Assembly: GCA_946811695.1 (NCBI GenBank) | Contig: OX328126.1 | Location: 10,371,746 to 10,435,745 of the forward strand | Direction: 5' to 3' | Source: Gonocerus acuteangulatus | Taxonomy: Eukaryota; Arthropoda; Insecta; Hemiptera; Coreidae | Length of the DNA stretch: 64,000 nucleotides | Shown: one piece after another, positions 12,426-23,188 of the stretch | Layout of the letters: each line of letters opens with the position of its first letter | Numbering within the stretch: position 1 is the stretch's first letter | Notes under the pieces: generated by a model | Databases searched by the model: none | What the model saw: only the letters and a program-made list of their open reading frames with translations | Told to the model about the DNA's origin: nothing | Position numbers and translations under genes: made by a program

Positions 12426-14928
12426 ATTTTTTATTTATGTACAGTTTAACAACAACCTTGCTCCGCTCACAGCATTACAAGGTATAAATAATTCTTTAAA
12501 ATTAGACAAATAGTATTATAAAAGTATATAAAGAAATTACGGATAGTAAGTTAAATAACAAAGTTACCAAATAAATTATTGAACATTTAACAAAGTAACA
12601 AATGCATAGAAATAAAAATAAATGTGAAATATTTGAAAGATCTTAATTGTTTTAGTAAATTAATTATTAAAAAAATGATAAATAATATGTAATAAGTTAA
12701 CCCGAAATTAATGATGTTTTCGCTTTTTTTCAATTTCAATTAACAATGTTTGAAAAGATTTATAATGTTCTTTTAAAACTAACCCGTGTAATGCTGTGAC
12801 CGTGCTTTTTATACATCTTTTTCTTAATTCTTCATATTGCGGGCAATCCATTAGAACATGTTCCGCCGTCTCAATCTGACCACAGCCGCAGTCTGGAAGA
12901 CCTCGTATGCCGAACGCATGTAGGTAGCTAGCAAAGTCTCCAATGGCCTGTTAAATACTTAGTCAGTATCGGAGTCAGTTCAAGCCATCTACAATTTTGC
13001 CTTTCCCTCACTGTTCGAAAGTACTTCCTTGTTACTGCCCCTTTTTCCGATTTCTGCCACAGTTTTTCCCATTCCCATTTGCAGTTTCTTTTAAAGATTT
13101 TCTTCGCTAATGTGAAAGGATACTTCTTGTAAGCAGCATCGTTGACTGTTAAGAGACTTGCAGCCTTGGCCAAACGATCAGCTTCTTCATTTCCACCTAT
13201 GCCGCTATGTCCTGGTATCCACTCCATGGAGAGATCTAGACCTGACTCCTTCAGCTCTTTCACTAGACTTCGTATCTCATAAATAAGAGCATTATTATTC
13301 TTGTTCCGAAGCAGTGACTGGGTTACCACCTGACTGTCTGTGTAAACTACTGCAGTAGTCCCAGGAGAATACTCTGTTTCTTCCTTGAGCCACATCAAAC
13401 TCTGTAGAACAGCAAAGAGTTCAGCTTGATTATTGCTGCATAAGGTACCCAACCTGAACATCCTCATACCTTTTAGTACTCCTTCTTTGTAAACGAAGAA
13501 CGCACTACCGATTTTTTCTCCCTCCTTGCTGCCGTCCGTGAATACTTGCCAGGCTGGGAACTTTGCTGAGGGAGGACGAAGCAATGCATTGTCATCTGCT
13601 GGGTGGAAATCATGCTTAGAATCAAGTGGCTTTTCAAAATCATTTAGACTCGCGCCCCATGAATGTAGTTGGTCAAGCATCTTGGTTTCTCCTATACCCT
13701 TTTTGAAATAATAAAGAGATCTTACTTGATCCAAGTAATTTTCTATAGGTATTAAGTCGGCTAGAATAAGTGCTGCCTCATAGGAAACTGTTCTGTAGCT
13801 CCTTGCAATTCGAATTGCCATTTGTCTTTGAGCTCGAATCAGTTTTTTCCTATTGTATTTCCTTTTTAATCCTGCCGCCCAAACAGGAAATCCATAAGCC
13901 AGGACTGGTATCACAACTGCTTTGTAAATATCCGTTAACTGACTAGGCCCAATACCCCATTTCTTTTTAGCTAATATTGTAACCAAATTTAGTAATTGCA
14001 GACTCCTATTACATAAGTTATCTATGTGAGTTGAGAAATTTAGATTTTCATCTATAGTGAATCCTAAGTATTTAATTTCAGGGACACATTGCAGCAACTC
14101 CCCATAAAGCAAAATGTGCGGCTTACGTGGACGTCTTCGTCTTGTAAAGTGGATTGCACTTGACTTCTCGACATTAAACTGAAGTTTTATTTGGTCTGCT
14201 GTGTGAACAATCCTTCTAATTGATTCATTTGCACACATTTCTGTATCATAGCTATCAATTCCATGACATATAAGTAGAAGGTCATCTGCAAACCCAATGA
14301 GTCTGGAATCATCCGGTAATTCAGTATTCAAAACTCTGTTATAAAGAATATTCCAAAATCCTGGACCGCAAGTTGAACCTTGTGGACATCCCTTAGTTAA
14401 TGTTTTAGACTTTGTGCATCCATTGGAGGTTATTTTTGCTATTCTGTCTTGAAAATAACTTTTTGTTTGCAAAAATAAATTTCTGGGACAGTTAAAGGCC
14501 CTAAGCTCATCTAGAATAGCTGGCCACCAGGCGGAATCAAAAGCACCCTTAACATCTAAAGATACTAAAGTTACTTCTCTGTGTCTGGATAAACTATCTA
14601 GGAGACGATTCACCACCTCCATTGCAGCGTCTGTAGTAGAGCGGCCTTTCACGAAACCATACTGGTTTACATTTAAAACATTGTTTAGTGAGAGGAAATA
14701 ATTTATACGATTTATTAATAGTTTTTCTAATAATTTGCCAAAAATTGATAATAAACTTATTGGTCGATAAGATGACACAATTTTAGGATTTCGTTTCGGT
14801 TTTAAGATAAGATGTACTTTAGATACCTTCCAACAATTAGGGAATACGCTTTCTTCAAGAAGTTTATTGAAAAGATGATGAATTACATGAGGAATAGCTT
14901 TACAAGATTCTAGCATCATCTCTACTGT
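12422..14928 (-). mobile_element. R1-like non-LTR retrotransposon, 5' truncated, flanked by TA tracts
   Basis: The 5' end is cut inside the RT domain at about 14926, where (TA)n begins. The coding relic ends with TAA at 12710-12708, followed by a 3' UTR of about 285 bp ending in an (A)nT-rich stretch that merges into (AT)n. No apurinic-type endonuclease or ORF1 is present. TA tracts on both sides suggest insertion into a TA microsatellite; several R1-clade elements are known to target simple repeats. No non-TA target duplication can be read. Confidence 0.85.
12708..14919 (-). pseudogene. R1-like reverse transcriptase-RNase H polyprotein, 5' truncated and frameshifted
   Basis: The open frame of 663 residues (14919 to 12928) contains RT motifs in order: SYRPISLLSIFGK (50-62), catalytic LDVKGAFD (D122 by motif), KGCPQGSTCGP (177-186) and GFADDLLLI (catalytic D212 and D213). 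An RNase H domain follows with the expected acids: FTDGS (D462), NQAEL (E500), YTDS (D528) and GHSGIGGNEEADRLAK (H571, D581). The frame stops at 12928, but the next frame continues about 72 codons to a TAA at 12710 with a C-x-C-G...H-V-L-x-x-C zinc-knuckle-like tail, so one extra base near 12949 broke it. The start is not native. The element is inactive as seen. Confidence 0.9.
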
Positions 14929-14951
14929 ATATATATATATATATATATATT
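14929..14951. repeat. (TA)n at the 5' break of the R1-like LINE
   Basis: Short TA tract abutting the truncated 5' end. Confidence 0.9.
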
Positions 14952-15460
14952 GAGCAGCTTCAATTCACCTATAGGACGCGTTTTATAAGGTAGGTAATGA
15001 AGTTAACATTTTTAAACGTTTATCTACATGGATGATAAAAAAATATACTTAAAATAAAAGTACTTATAATTTCCATTTCTATTCATTTCGAAACTCGTTC
15101 TGAAAGCTATTATAAAGATTTTTCGAATCATCAAGTACATGATGAGAATTCCACTCCTAAAAGCAGAGGATTACGGATTAAGCCCCGTTATCAGCAGACG
15201 AGTGATAAGCTGGATTTGTGGCGCTTATGATATCAAAACGGTAGACAAATATTTTCAATCGTGCTATCGATCGTCGAACCCGGCTGGTATTATTGTCCGA
15301 ACACTTACTACCATTCCATCAAAACCATTCCATAATTAAGTATTTTTTTTCGGATCACTTGAAAATGCTGTCTAATTAGTCAATTAATATCTCCTGAAAA
15401 TAATTAATAATTTGCAAAATATACGAAAACTTTAATTAATGAAAAAACATATAGTCTTCT
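14952..15460. other. No recognised feature
   Basis: A 66-codon frame (15139-15339) starts with MMRIPLLKAEDYG. I do not recognise it and see no support as a gene. Confidence 0.4.
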
Positions 15461-15600
15461 TTTTCGTATATGGCCAGTGCGCATGCGCGAACACCAGCCG
15501 ACACTTTTTTTGTGACACATACAGTTTTATTTTTCGTATATGGCCAGTGCGCATGCGTGAACGCCAGCGGACACTTTTTTGTAACGTTTTTTTTTTTCCA
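15461..15600. repeat. Two 70-bp direct repeats
   Basis: TTTTCGTATATGGCCAGTGC begins at 15461 and again at 15531, continuing into CATGCG, ACNCCAGC and GACACTTTTTT in both units. Two adjacent copies. Confidence 0.9.
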
Positions 15601-15640
15601 GTTTGGTCTCCGCTAAAGCATATTTATGCTGAAAATCTGT

Positions 15641-15826
15641 TCCGTAACAAGCCACGTGGGCCCAGGGGGGCAGATAATATAGAGCTGTCTGATTTTTAAC
15701 GATACGGCAAACTAGGGTGACAGTGTTGTCTGTACTATGCTCCGGCCGCATTATTTGTTCATGTCCTCATTAATAAATTAATTAAAGACAAGGTTGTCCT
15801 AGGGACCGTCAGAGAGGCCCAATTTA
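15641..15826 (-). mobile_element. SINE-A 3' half, diverged
   Basis: It matches the SINE-A body in minus orientation: CCGTAACAAGCCACG, CAGATAATATAGAG, a degenerate ACGGCAAACTAGGG, TACTATGCTCCGGCCGC and CCTAGGGACCGTC. The tRNA-like head is absent. Confidence 0.8.
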
Positions 15827-15964
15827 CATTCTGCTCATACTAAGATATCATTCTAAGAATTTAAGACCAATTTGTTCTTTTTATAATAAGTTAATTGTAT
15901 TTATAGTTCTGTTACTTATCTCAATTATAAATTTTTTCTGTATCAATTTCTGTTTTTCTTGTCA

Positions 15965-16010
15965 TTTTAGCTGACGAAGGCTACCAATGAGTAGCCGAAA
16001 CGTCCTGAAT
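15965..16010 (+). ncRNA. Hammerhead-ribozyme-like motif A (best copy)
   Basis: Core strand CTGACGA at 15971-15977 and one extra A (15978). Stem II is GGCTAC/GTAGCC (15979-15984 with 15991-15996, six pairs, loop CAATGA). GAAA follows at 15997-16000, then CGTC at 16001-16004, giving a self-complementary ACGT stem III and the UC before the predicted cut after 16004. Stem I pairs TTTAG (15966-15970) with CTGAA (16005-16009), five pairs including one G-U. All conserved core positions of a type I hammerhead are present apart from the extra base after CTGANGA. Penelope-like elements are known carriers of such ribozymes. Activity is inferred, not shown. Confidence 0.7.
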
Positions 16011-16249
16011 ATAGATTTTTTAACAAAAATCGTATTGAGGTTTGTTTAGCCGAATCCCAATCATTCCATCTTTACTTAAAATTTATACTATATGAATAAA
16101 TAAAAAATCAATCATTAAATGTGAAATATAAAAACAAGTAAGTAATTAAATAAAAAAAATATTCTTAATAAACTAAAAATGCTGTATTTTCGCTCGATTT
16201 TGTACAAATAAAATTTTATTTTAAGATGTATTAAAATATTTTGATTTTT

Positions 16250-16565
16250 CTACATTCGTTTATACATTTTTATTTGGTTTAAAAAGTCTAAAATACTGGC
16301 TATATGTGGGTTTCCATCTGTCAAGAGTTCATACATGTCACGTGGTATGTTGATGTTTTCACGTTTCCTGCAGTCTGTTAGTAAGTGTTTTACTGTTAAT
16401 GTCTTATTGCATTCTGTACAGAGTGGTATGTCTTATTGCATTCTGTAGATAGTGGTATGTCTCGCTTTGTCATCAATTGAGAGTGAGTTAGTACTGTATG
16501 TCCTATTCTAAGTCTTGTAAGGACTACTTCTTCTCTCCGGCGGCTTCTATAGCTGGAGTTCCATT
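16250..16565 (-). pseudogene. I-like LINE C-terminal relic (zinc-knuckle region)
   Basis: Minus-strand translation gives SRRREEVVLTRLRIGHT, LTHSQLM, then C-x-x-C followed in another frame by LTVKH-type sequence and a late C. This is the conserved tail after RNase H in I/Jockey-type LINEs (RIGHT-x-LTH ... C-x-x-C ... L-T-V-x-H-I-L-x-x-C). A tandem duplication of about 30 bp (GTCTTATTGCATTCTGTA twice, 16406-16460) lies within the zinc-knuckle codons and disturbs it. The upstream RT is not present. Confidence 0.72.
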
Positions 16566-16936
16566 TTGTAAACAAATTAGAGAAATAAAATAAAACCCTT
16601 TAGAAAAAGTGAGTGTGAATTTGCTGTAAAAGAGCGTACTCCTAACACTACCTGTGTGATGGATGTGCTGGTATTATGTGCTTCTCCTGGGGTAGAGTTA
16701 TTAATAGGGGGGGGGGGGGGGGCTCTTCAGAAGAACATATTTTCCACGGGGAACATCTAAACTCTTCTCGTCGGTTCAAGTATTTTCTTGGTTATTCCAG
16801 AATTTTCATCATCTTTGTTCAATATTCTCTTGTTAGAGGGTGGAGTATTTTCTTAATTTGAAACTAAATAGCCGGTAAATAGGTGAGGAATTCGAATGTA
16901 ATGCTTGCCTATAATATCATTAAAAATACGAACCCT
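16566..16936. other. Spacer with long G-run
   Basis: A 14-15 base G homopolymer lies at about 16709-16722. No gene is recognised. Confidence 0.5.
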
Positions 16937-17036
16937 AAACAGACCCCAAGGGCCCAGTCGGAAAGTTACTGTATAAGAATCTGATTCTTGTGCATACGGA
17001 AAACTAGGGAGATAGTGTGGTCAGTACTATTTTTCA
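16937..17036 (-). mobile_element. SINE-A fragment, strongly diverged
   Basis: CCCCAAGGGCCCAG, ATCTGATTCTTG, CATACGGAAAACTAGGGAG and TAGTGTGGTCAGTACTAT correspond in order to the SINE-A 3' body in minus orientation. Confidence 0.7.
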
Positions 17037-17169
17037 GAGGGAGGAAGGGAAAAAAATAATATTTTTTTTTTTTATTAAGTTCCCATGAAAAGGCTAAAGA
17101 AGGCCTGACTCACTAAGTGTAAAAAAAAAAAAAAAAAATGAAATAGTTATGAAGAAAATATGTGTCATG

Positions 17170-17170
<1 letters not shown>

Positions 17171-17226
<56 letters not shown>
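17171..17226. repeat. (TA)n microsatellite
   Basis: Pure TA tract. Confidence 0.97.
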
Positions 17227-17230
<4 letters not shown>

Positions 17231-17460
17231 GCTGTTAAACGAGATTTCATGTTTCAAAAACTTAACTTAATATCATCACTGATATCGTTGAAATAAAACA
17301 TTCAAATTCTGATTAGACTTGCAAAAGAACTGACACAGATTTATAAAACGGAAATGTATCTCAATACAACGATGTGATAATTGAAATAATATGTGTGATT
17401 GAAACGGTGTGGATTTGTATAAGGAGCAAACAGACAGACAGACAGACAGGTCTGTATCAA
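17227..17460 (+). mobile_element. Repeat related to the 21.7-22.3 kb element, joined to a CAGA-tailed 3' end
   Basis: It shares CTTAATATCATCACTGATAT and the following AACATTCAAATTCTGATTAGACT stretch with both arms of the 21.9-22.1 kb element. It is followed by AACGGTGTGGATTTGTATAA and (CAGA)n near 17430-17450, a 3'-end type also seen at 61.9-62.1 kb. Confidence 0.6.
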
Positions 17461-18554
17461 AATAAGTAAAATTAGTCCAAAGCCATCTTTGGTTATAAAT
17501 TATTTTGACTAAGAACCCATTTCAATCCCTTAACCAAATTTTCTATATAAAATTAGTAATAATATGACCTATTATATATAATTTTTTTCAACATTTTTAA
17601 AGATGCTTTGAAAATATTTAGATTCAAAATTTTATTTTTGATTTTGAAAAAAAAAAAATATGTTCTCATAACCTGTCGTGTGTTGCATGTCGTTTGAAAG
17701 GGCATATAAAGAGCTAACACATTGACACCTTTCCCATCTTTTTATCGTAAACAGGAGAGGAGTTATGACTATTAAAATGTTTTGAAAAAGCTAGATTTCA
17801 AAACTTTACATGGCCCTATTTTGAAAACCGTATTAGATGAAAATTTGAAATTCTGTATTTTTATTTGCCCCATCGCCTACTTTGGGTTTACCAATTTTCA
17901 TTAATATCTGAAAGGGTGAGGTAAAAAGGTGTGTTGATTTGACATGGAATGACCCAGACTCCTGATCAGACTTCCATCGAAGCCTCCTAATATACGTTAA
18001 AGGCTAATTAATTTACGTTAAAGGCGTTGACGGTTATCGCCCAGATTGTTAATTGAATTATCTTTGCAGATATCTGTATCATGTTGCATTCATGATTGTC
18101 ACTTTATCGCCCACAATCTCGTAAAACATTCCAAGAGGATTATTTCCCGCCAAAATACGATAGCTTTTCGCGCATTCCATAACACCTTGTGACAGCACAA
18201 GCCTAAACTCATTATCCAGTCAACTGTCAAAAAGAGGCAAATTTCTACATCGGTTGTCAAATTAACTCTTGTATGTTTGAATAATCACTTGAAAAGTTGA
18301 GAGTGTAGGGTTTTAGAATATATTTAAACTTTCCAATGTTTAATCTTCTCCTTTAGAAAAAAACGGAAACCGCTGTATTGCCTGGCATACCATAATAGAT
18401 ATGAAGAAAAAAAAACACTAAAAATTGGTAAAGTTAAAAAAGGAATAAAACAAATTGTTTAATATAAAAATAAAATGGAATTAAATTCATAAAAAATGAA
18501 TCAGGTACCTAAATTAATTTATAGGATACAAAAAAAGTAACAAAGTTAATTGGT
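17461..18554. other. No recognised feature
   Basis: AT-rich, with no long frames and no strong matches within the window. GTTAAAGGC occurs twice near 17995 and 18016. Confidence 0.4.
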
Positions 18555-18660
18555 CACTTATCTACTATATATTTGTCAAATACCACTCACTCACTGACTC
18601 ACTGATTCACTGACCTATCATCGCCCAGCCCAAACCGCTCGACAGAAAATTTTGAAATTA
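18555..18660 (-). mobile_element. S repeat 3' end fragment
   Basis: Minus strand: GGTTTGGGCTGGGCGATGAT, TCAGTGAATCAGTGAGTCAG, GTATTTGACAAATATATAGTAG. This is the terminal 100 bp of repeat S. Confidence 0.88.
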
Positions 18661-19589
18661 ATTTGTAAAATACTTTTATTGTAAATTAATGTTTTTACTT
18701 TATATGAAATATCAATAAGAATTGTAACAACTGTTTAATTATAAGAACACATTTGTAATTATCGAGCGAATCATCTGCGTTATGAGAGTCTTGATAATAA
18801 ATAAATAGAATCTTACGCTTAATTATGAGCAACCATGTTGGTATAGTGTATTCTTATTGATTTATTGGTTATTACATACTGTATATGAATACATCTGGTA
18901 ATATGATATATGATACAATACCCAAGCTCCTTTCTTCTCCGACAAATTGTATTGTAAATATGGATTTTGACCTTCCCTGAAAGGGCTTCACTTACTTTAG
19001 TAGAAAAATGTAATATTCTTATATTACAGGTTATTTTCAGATAAATTAAGATCCTTAGTTTATTTGAAAATAGTCTAGCGAAATATAAGATATTTTCTCG
19101 AATAACCAATAAGCTAAGCCCCTTATCCTAAGAGAAGAGTGTATTTATTTTAAGAACCCCTAGAATTGGCTGTTGGTCTCTAGAGGCACCTGAAACAGCT
19201 GATTTTCCTCTTCTTGTTAAAGGTATCTTCTTCTACTCCAATCAGCTGTATCTTATTGGGTTCCGTCTAAACCTAGTCTTGTTCTTTCAATCTTATTCCT
19301 TTTTCTTTCCTAATAATCCCGTTGTTATTTTTGTTCCTTTAAGCAATACTAGGTATTTGATGTTTCCAACTAACGAAAACGATTTATCATTCCAGACTAC
19401 GGGGAAAATGTTTGATTCGAGGAAATTGTAAGTCCTTTTCGTATAGTCCCGTAAATTGGTTAACGGTAAAATATTTATAAGAACAAAATTGATACAAGGA
19501 CGGTATGGAATGACAGATTCCATAATATTTTATTTTTAACGTTTCCACCCTCAACTTTCCACTCATCCAAATCCTGAAGTCCTCTTTCT
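18661..19589. other. Mostly unrecognised; short V-related piece
   Basis: The stretch around 18865-18920 (minus strand TTGTATCATATATCATATTA, CAGATGTATTCATATACAG) matches 19938-19990 and 23145-23205, so it is a piece of repeat V. The rest is unrecognised. Confidence 0.45.
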
Positions 19590-19999
19590 ATCGAGCGTCA
19601 TCCACCAAGGCCGAAAGTCGAAGAGAGATCGGTGAGCCACAGAAATTGGAGCACTTGAAGGAAGAGAAAGCCATTGCTAACACTCCACTTCTTCACTGCA
19701 GCAGGCTTCTGAGTCGACAGTGGCCCAGAGATCTGCTGCAGTGAAGAAGTGAAGTGTTAGCAATGGCTTTCTCTTACTTCATGTGCTCCAATGTCTGTTG
19801 CTCACCGATCTCTCTTCGACTCCAGCCACTGGTCGGAGCACAAGGGAGCTTAGGTAGGCCTCTCTCAACGTCATCTGAGCGTCCTTTCGAAGTAATTCGA
19901 GGATAAAAATGGAAGTCCTTGATCACGAAATCCTCATATTGTATCACATGTCATATTAACAGATGTATTTATATACAGAATGTGATAACCAATGAAGAG

Positions 20000-20003
<4 letters not shown>
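19590..20003. repeat. V repeat with imperfect palindrome
   Basis: Arms 19618-19704 and 19733-19820 are imperfect reverse complements (GTCGAAGAGAGATCGGTGAG ... CTTCACTGCAGCAG). The right half continues as the minus-strand version of 23189-23430 (CGCTCAGATGACGTTGAGAG, CTCCGACCAGTGGCTGGAGT). These blocks read as open sequence in one frame (RSDDVER, PTSGWSRREIGE), so V may descend from a coding element I do not recognise. Confidence 0.75.

Positions 20004-20057
<54 letters not shown>
20004..20057. repeat. (TA)n microsatellite
   Basis: TA tract on the left side of the nested hairpin. Confidence 0.97.
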
Positions 20058-20059
<2 letters not shown>

Positions 20060-20680
20060 TTGATGTTATTTTTCGTCGCTGGGATAGTATTTTTAGATGG
20101 AACGGCATTTCTCTCCAGCGGTGGTCCTGCTCCTCACTTCTTCCTGGAATATTTCGATGGATTCATCTCCATCTTCTTCAGCCAGGTACTTGTTTCTTCC
20201 TCGGTGGTAGCCAAGGGAATGACATTTTTCTCGATCTGGGCTCCTTATCTCCCCTCTAGCCACAGTATCGGCGGACGAATGGTGTTGAAGCTCCCTGTAA
20301 GGAAGCTGTGAGGAGCAGGACCACCGCTGGAGAGAAATGCCGTTCCATCTAAAAATACTATCCCAGCGATGAAAAATAACATCAAGCATATAAATCCTTA
20401 CGGCGAGGAAAATAGAAGCAGGAGAGAAAAAAGACGCAATACCATCAGCGCTGCCAACGGACAGAATCCCAACTACACCAGGGAGCTTCAACACCATTCG
20501 TCCGCCGATACTGTGGCTAGAGGGGAGATAAGGAGCCCAGATCGAGAAAAATGTCATTCCCTTGGCTACCACCGAGGAAGAAACAAGTACCTGGCTGAAG
20601 AAGATGGAGATGAATCCATCGAAATATTCCAGGAAGAAGTGAGGAGCAGGACCACCGCTGGAGAGAAATGCTGTTCCATC

Positions 20681-20689
<9 letters not shown>
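20058..20689. repeat. Nested long hairpins with open-reading sequence
   Basis: Outer arms 20090-20296 and 20480-20686 (207 bp) and inner arms 20058-20137 and 20308-20387 (80 bp) are almost perfect reverse complements, so one 80-bp segment occurs in three places. The plus frame at 20369-20683 (104 codons, with RGRNKYLAEEDGDESIEIF) and the overlapping minus frames are readings of the same duplicated segment. It is acidic and charged with no recognised domain. TA tracts flank both sides. It could be a fragment of a transposon gene captured in a foldback. Confidence 0.85.

Positions 20690-20723
<34 letters not shown>
20690..20723. repeat. (TA)n microsatellite
   Basis: TA tract on the right side of the nested hairpin. 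Confidence 0.95.
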
Positions 20724-20729
<6 letters not shown>

Positions 20730-21129
20730 GAACACTGAAAGATCTAAAAGTTTTAAAAATCCAATTAAAAGCTAATTTCACCTTCGATTAAGCAGTCAAT
20801 ATTCTATACTCAGTTTTTTAAAAATGACAAACCCTTCTAAAAACACGTGATAGAAAATGGACTCCTTGTTTGAAGGTAAATTAGCTTTTAATTGTATTTA
20901 AAAAAAACTTTTACAGAGGGTTTTTATAGAATACAATAGAATAGAATAAAATTTATTTGTTAAAGATTTACAGTCTTGTACAAATTATACATAGATAAAT
21001 ATAAATAACTTATTCCCCCACATGAGTCCAGTTTATCATAAAAACAACTTGTAATAAAAACAACTAAATAATGAAACTTCATTACGTTTCAAATGATTTA
21101 TATTTCCGTTTTCAATAAAACCACAAGAA
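20724..21129. other. No recognised feature
   Basis: AT-rich. GAATA-type short repeats (AATACAATAGAATAGAATA) near 20930 resemble a retroelement tail, but no element body is recognised. Confidence 0.4.
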
Positions 21130-21480
21130 AAAGGAAAAAAAACCCTTGATAATTAGTAGAAGAAGAAAAGGGGGAAAAACCCTTGATAATTAGTAGAAGA
21201 AGAAAAGGGGGAAAAAACCCTTGATAATTAGTAGAAGAAGAAAAGGGAAAAAAACCCTTGATAATTAGTAGAAGAAGAAAAGGGGGAAAAAACCCTTGAT
21301 AATTAGTAGAAGAAGAAAAGGGGGAAAAAACCCTTGATAATTAGTAGAAGAAGAAAAGGGAAAAAAACCCTTGATAATTAGTAGAAGAAGAAAAGGGAAA
21401 AAAACCCCTTGATAATTAGTAGAAGAAGAAAAGGGAAAAAACCCTTGATAATTAGTAGAAGAAGAAAAGGGAAAAAAAAG
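21130..21480. repeat. About 40-bp tandem array, nine copies
   Basis: The unit contains CCCTTGATAATTAGTAGAAG, then AAGAAAAGGG, and an A-rich junction. Unit length varies by a few bases in the G and A runs. The minus-strand frame here is only the array read through. Confidence 0.95.
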
Positions 21481-21682
21481 CAATTCATTGGACTGGCCAT
21501 AAATATCATCATAGAATTTGATTGGTGAGTGGATCATCATTGTTTAAGGAATCCATGTTTTTTTTTTTTTGTTTTTTTTTTTTATATAACAGAAATAAGG
21601 GGGGGAGAGTTATGTTATTGTAAATTGATACTAACCATATTGTTTTTTTCTAGTTGTATGAAAATGGCCCTAAGGCGGAGAC

Positions 21683-22351
21683 GCACAGTAAGGCCAAACG
21701 ACATTTCGTGTTTCAAAAAAGGCTTCAGCCTCTAAATCTTAACCGATTTTAATGCACTTTTTTAAAATGAAAGCTAACAAAATTTAAAACAACTTTAAAT
21801 GGCCAGATTTTGATTTCTGCTTCTATTGTTTATTAAATTACGAGTAAATAATTCACGAACGTCTACAATTAAACATAATATAATAATATATTTTTCGTCT
21901 AACTTAATGTCAGCACTGATATGGTTGAAATTAAATACTCAAATCCTGATTAGACTCGGGAAAGAACCGACACATCTTCATAAAACGTACATTTATCTAA
22001 ATTTAACGACGAGATTATTTGAAATAATATGATTTTTGAATGATTTAAAAATAGATTTTGAATTTTTCAAAGTTTAATCAGAATTTGAATGCTTTATTTC
22101 AACGATATTAGTGCTAATATTAAGTTGAATGATAAATAAAATATTATTTTATGTTCAATTGTAAAAGTTATTAAATTATTTACACGTAATTTAATAAACA
22201 ACGTACACAAAAATAAAAAATCTGGCCGGACAAAGCTGTTTTAAATTTTATTAGCTTTCATTTTTTTTTTTTTTAAATGCATTGAAATTGGTTAAGATTT
22301 AGGGGCTGTAGTTTTTTTGGAAACACGAAATGTCGTTTTGGTCCCACTGTG
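21683..22351. mobile_element. Foldback/TIR element, about 670 bp
   Basis: The ends are inverted: CACAGTAAGGCCAAACGACA at the left and, reversed, CACAGTGGGACCAAAACGACA at the right, both continuing into TTTCGTGTTTC. Arms extend inward with interruptions (AATTTAAAACAACTTTAAAT region, GGCCAGATTTT). The centre also carries an inverted CTTAATNTNAGCACT...GATATNGTTGAAAT segment. No transposase is seen. Confidence 0.8.
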
Positions 22352-22499
22352 AGACATAACAATGTGAAAAGTAGTTAATGAAAAGGTTTTAGGTTAAGAT
22401 CCTTTAAACTAACAATGTTTTAAAAAGTATATAGAAATGTTTAAAATATTCCCTGTTTGCCAAGCATAACTGAAATTTAATTATTTTTTTAAAAATAAT

Positions 22500-22735
22500 T
22501 TAAGTTCTTCTGGAGAAGACCCTGTCGATGTGGGTATACGCGACATTTCACTAGCCATTCTGCAGGCTTCCTCAGAGTTCCTGGGAATGAAAATTTGATT
22601 CAATCCGCTCTCCATATATTCATTGCTAGGGACCAGCTATTTGATGGATGTGTTCCCTGTAGCCAATAAGATCCTCTGCCTTCCACGGGTTTGTGTGTAA
22701 TGAAAACCCACAATAAATTATGACTTCCACATTTT
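22500..22735 (-). mobile_element. Possible Penelope-like 3' tail fragment
   Basis: Minus strand CTCTGAGGAAGCCTGCAGAA, then GAAATGTCGCG, aligns with the tail of the Penelope-like element at 52.2 kb (CTGAGGAAGCTGGC ... GAAACGTCGGC). The assignment of the flanking 22580-22735 sequence is inferred from position only. Confidence 0.5.
22542..22575 (-). ncRNA. Hammerhead-like motif G, decayed
   Basis: Minus strand 22575 to 22542: CTGAGGA, extra A, GCCTGC, loop, GCTAGT, GAAA, TGTC. The core strand and GAAA are intact. Stem II has two central mismatches, and stem III reads ATGT instead of ACGT, a change expected from CpG decay. It is the same class as the 52.2-kb motif. Confidence 0.5.
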
Positions 22736-22740
22736 TAAAA

Positions 22741-23188
22741 AATAATTTTTGTTTAAATACAAATTATTAATAACAATTAAATCCTTAATTGCTACTGCTC
22801 TGCGATATTACACAGCAACCATTGTACTGTGCTATAGTTGCTGAACTCATCACCGATGGATTAGAGCGGCATTATTGTCAAACTTATGATACAATATGGA
22901 TATTAATAATGTAACTTCTAAATTGATATTGGCGTTGGTAGCTCGCCCTCACTTCCTGTTCCTCATCTTGTGCTATCCGGGAAATATCTGATTACATACA
23001 AAATATTTCATTTATTATACATGCTCACAATTCAACATGCGTATTCTATATAATATGACATATCTTGATAAATATTTTTTTTAATTGACCACAATTTGTA
23101 TCTTATATTTTCCTATAAATTTTCTTTTATATATATTTCTTAATTGATTATTACATCCTGTATATAAATACATCTGGTAATATGATGA
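22741..23188. other. Mostly unrecognised; V-related right end
   Basis: From about 23140 the sequence matches the V-related segments at 18.9 and 19.95 kb (CATCTGGTAATATGATGAAT). Before that nothing is recognised. Confidence 0.4.

Noticed and set aside
13526..13711. Plus-strand frame inside the R1-like LINE
   Set aside because: Antisense shadow of the RNase H region.
21130..21480. CRISPR array
   Set aside because: Direct repeats are contiguous with no unique spacers, and the context is eukaryotic; it is a simple tandem array.
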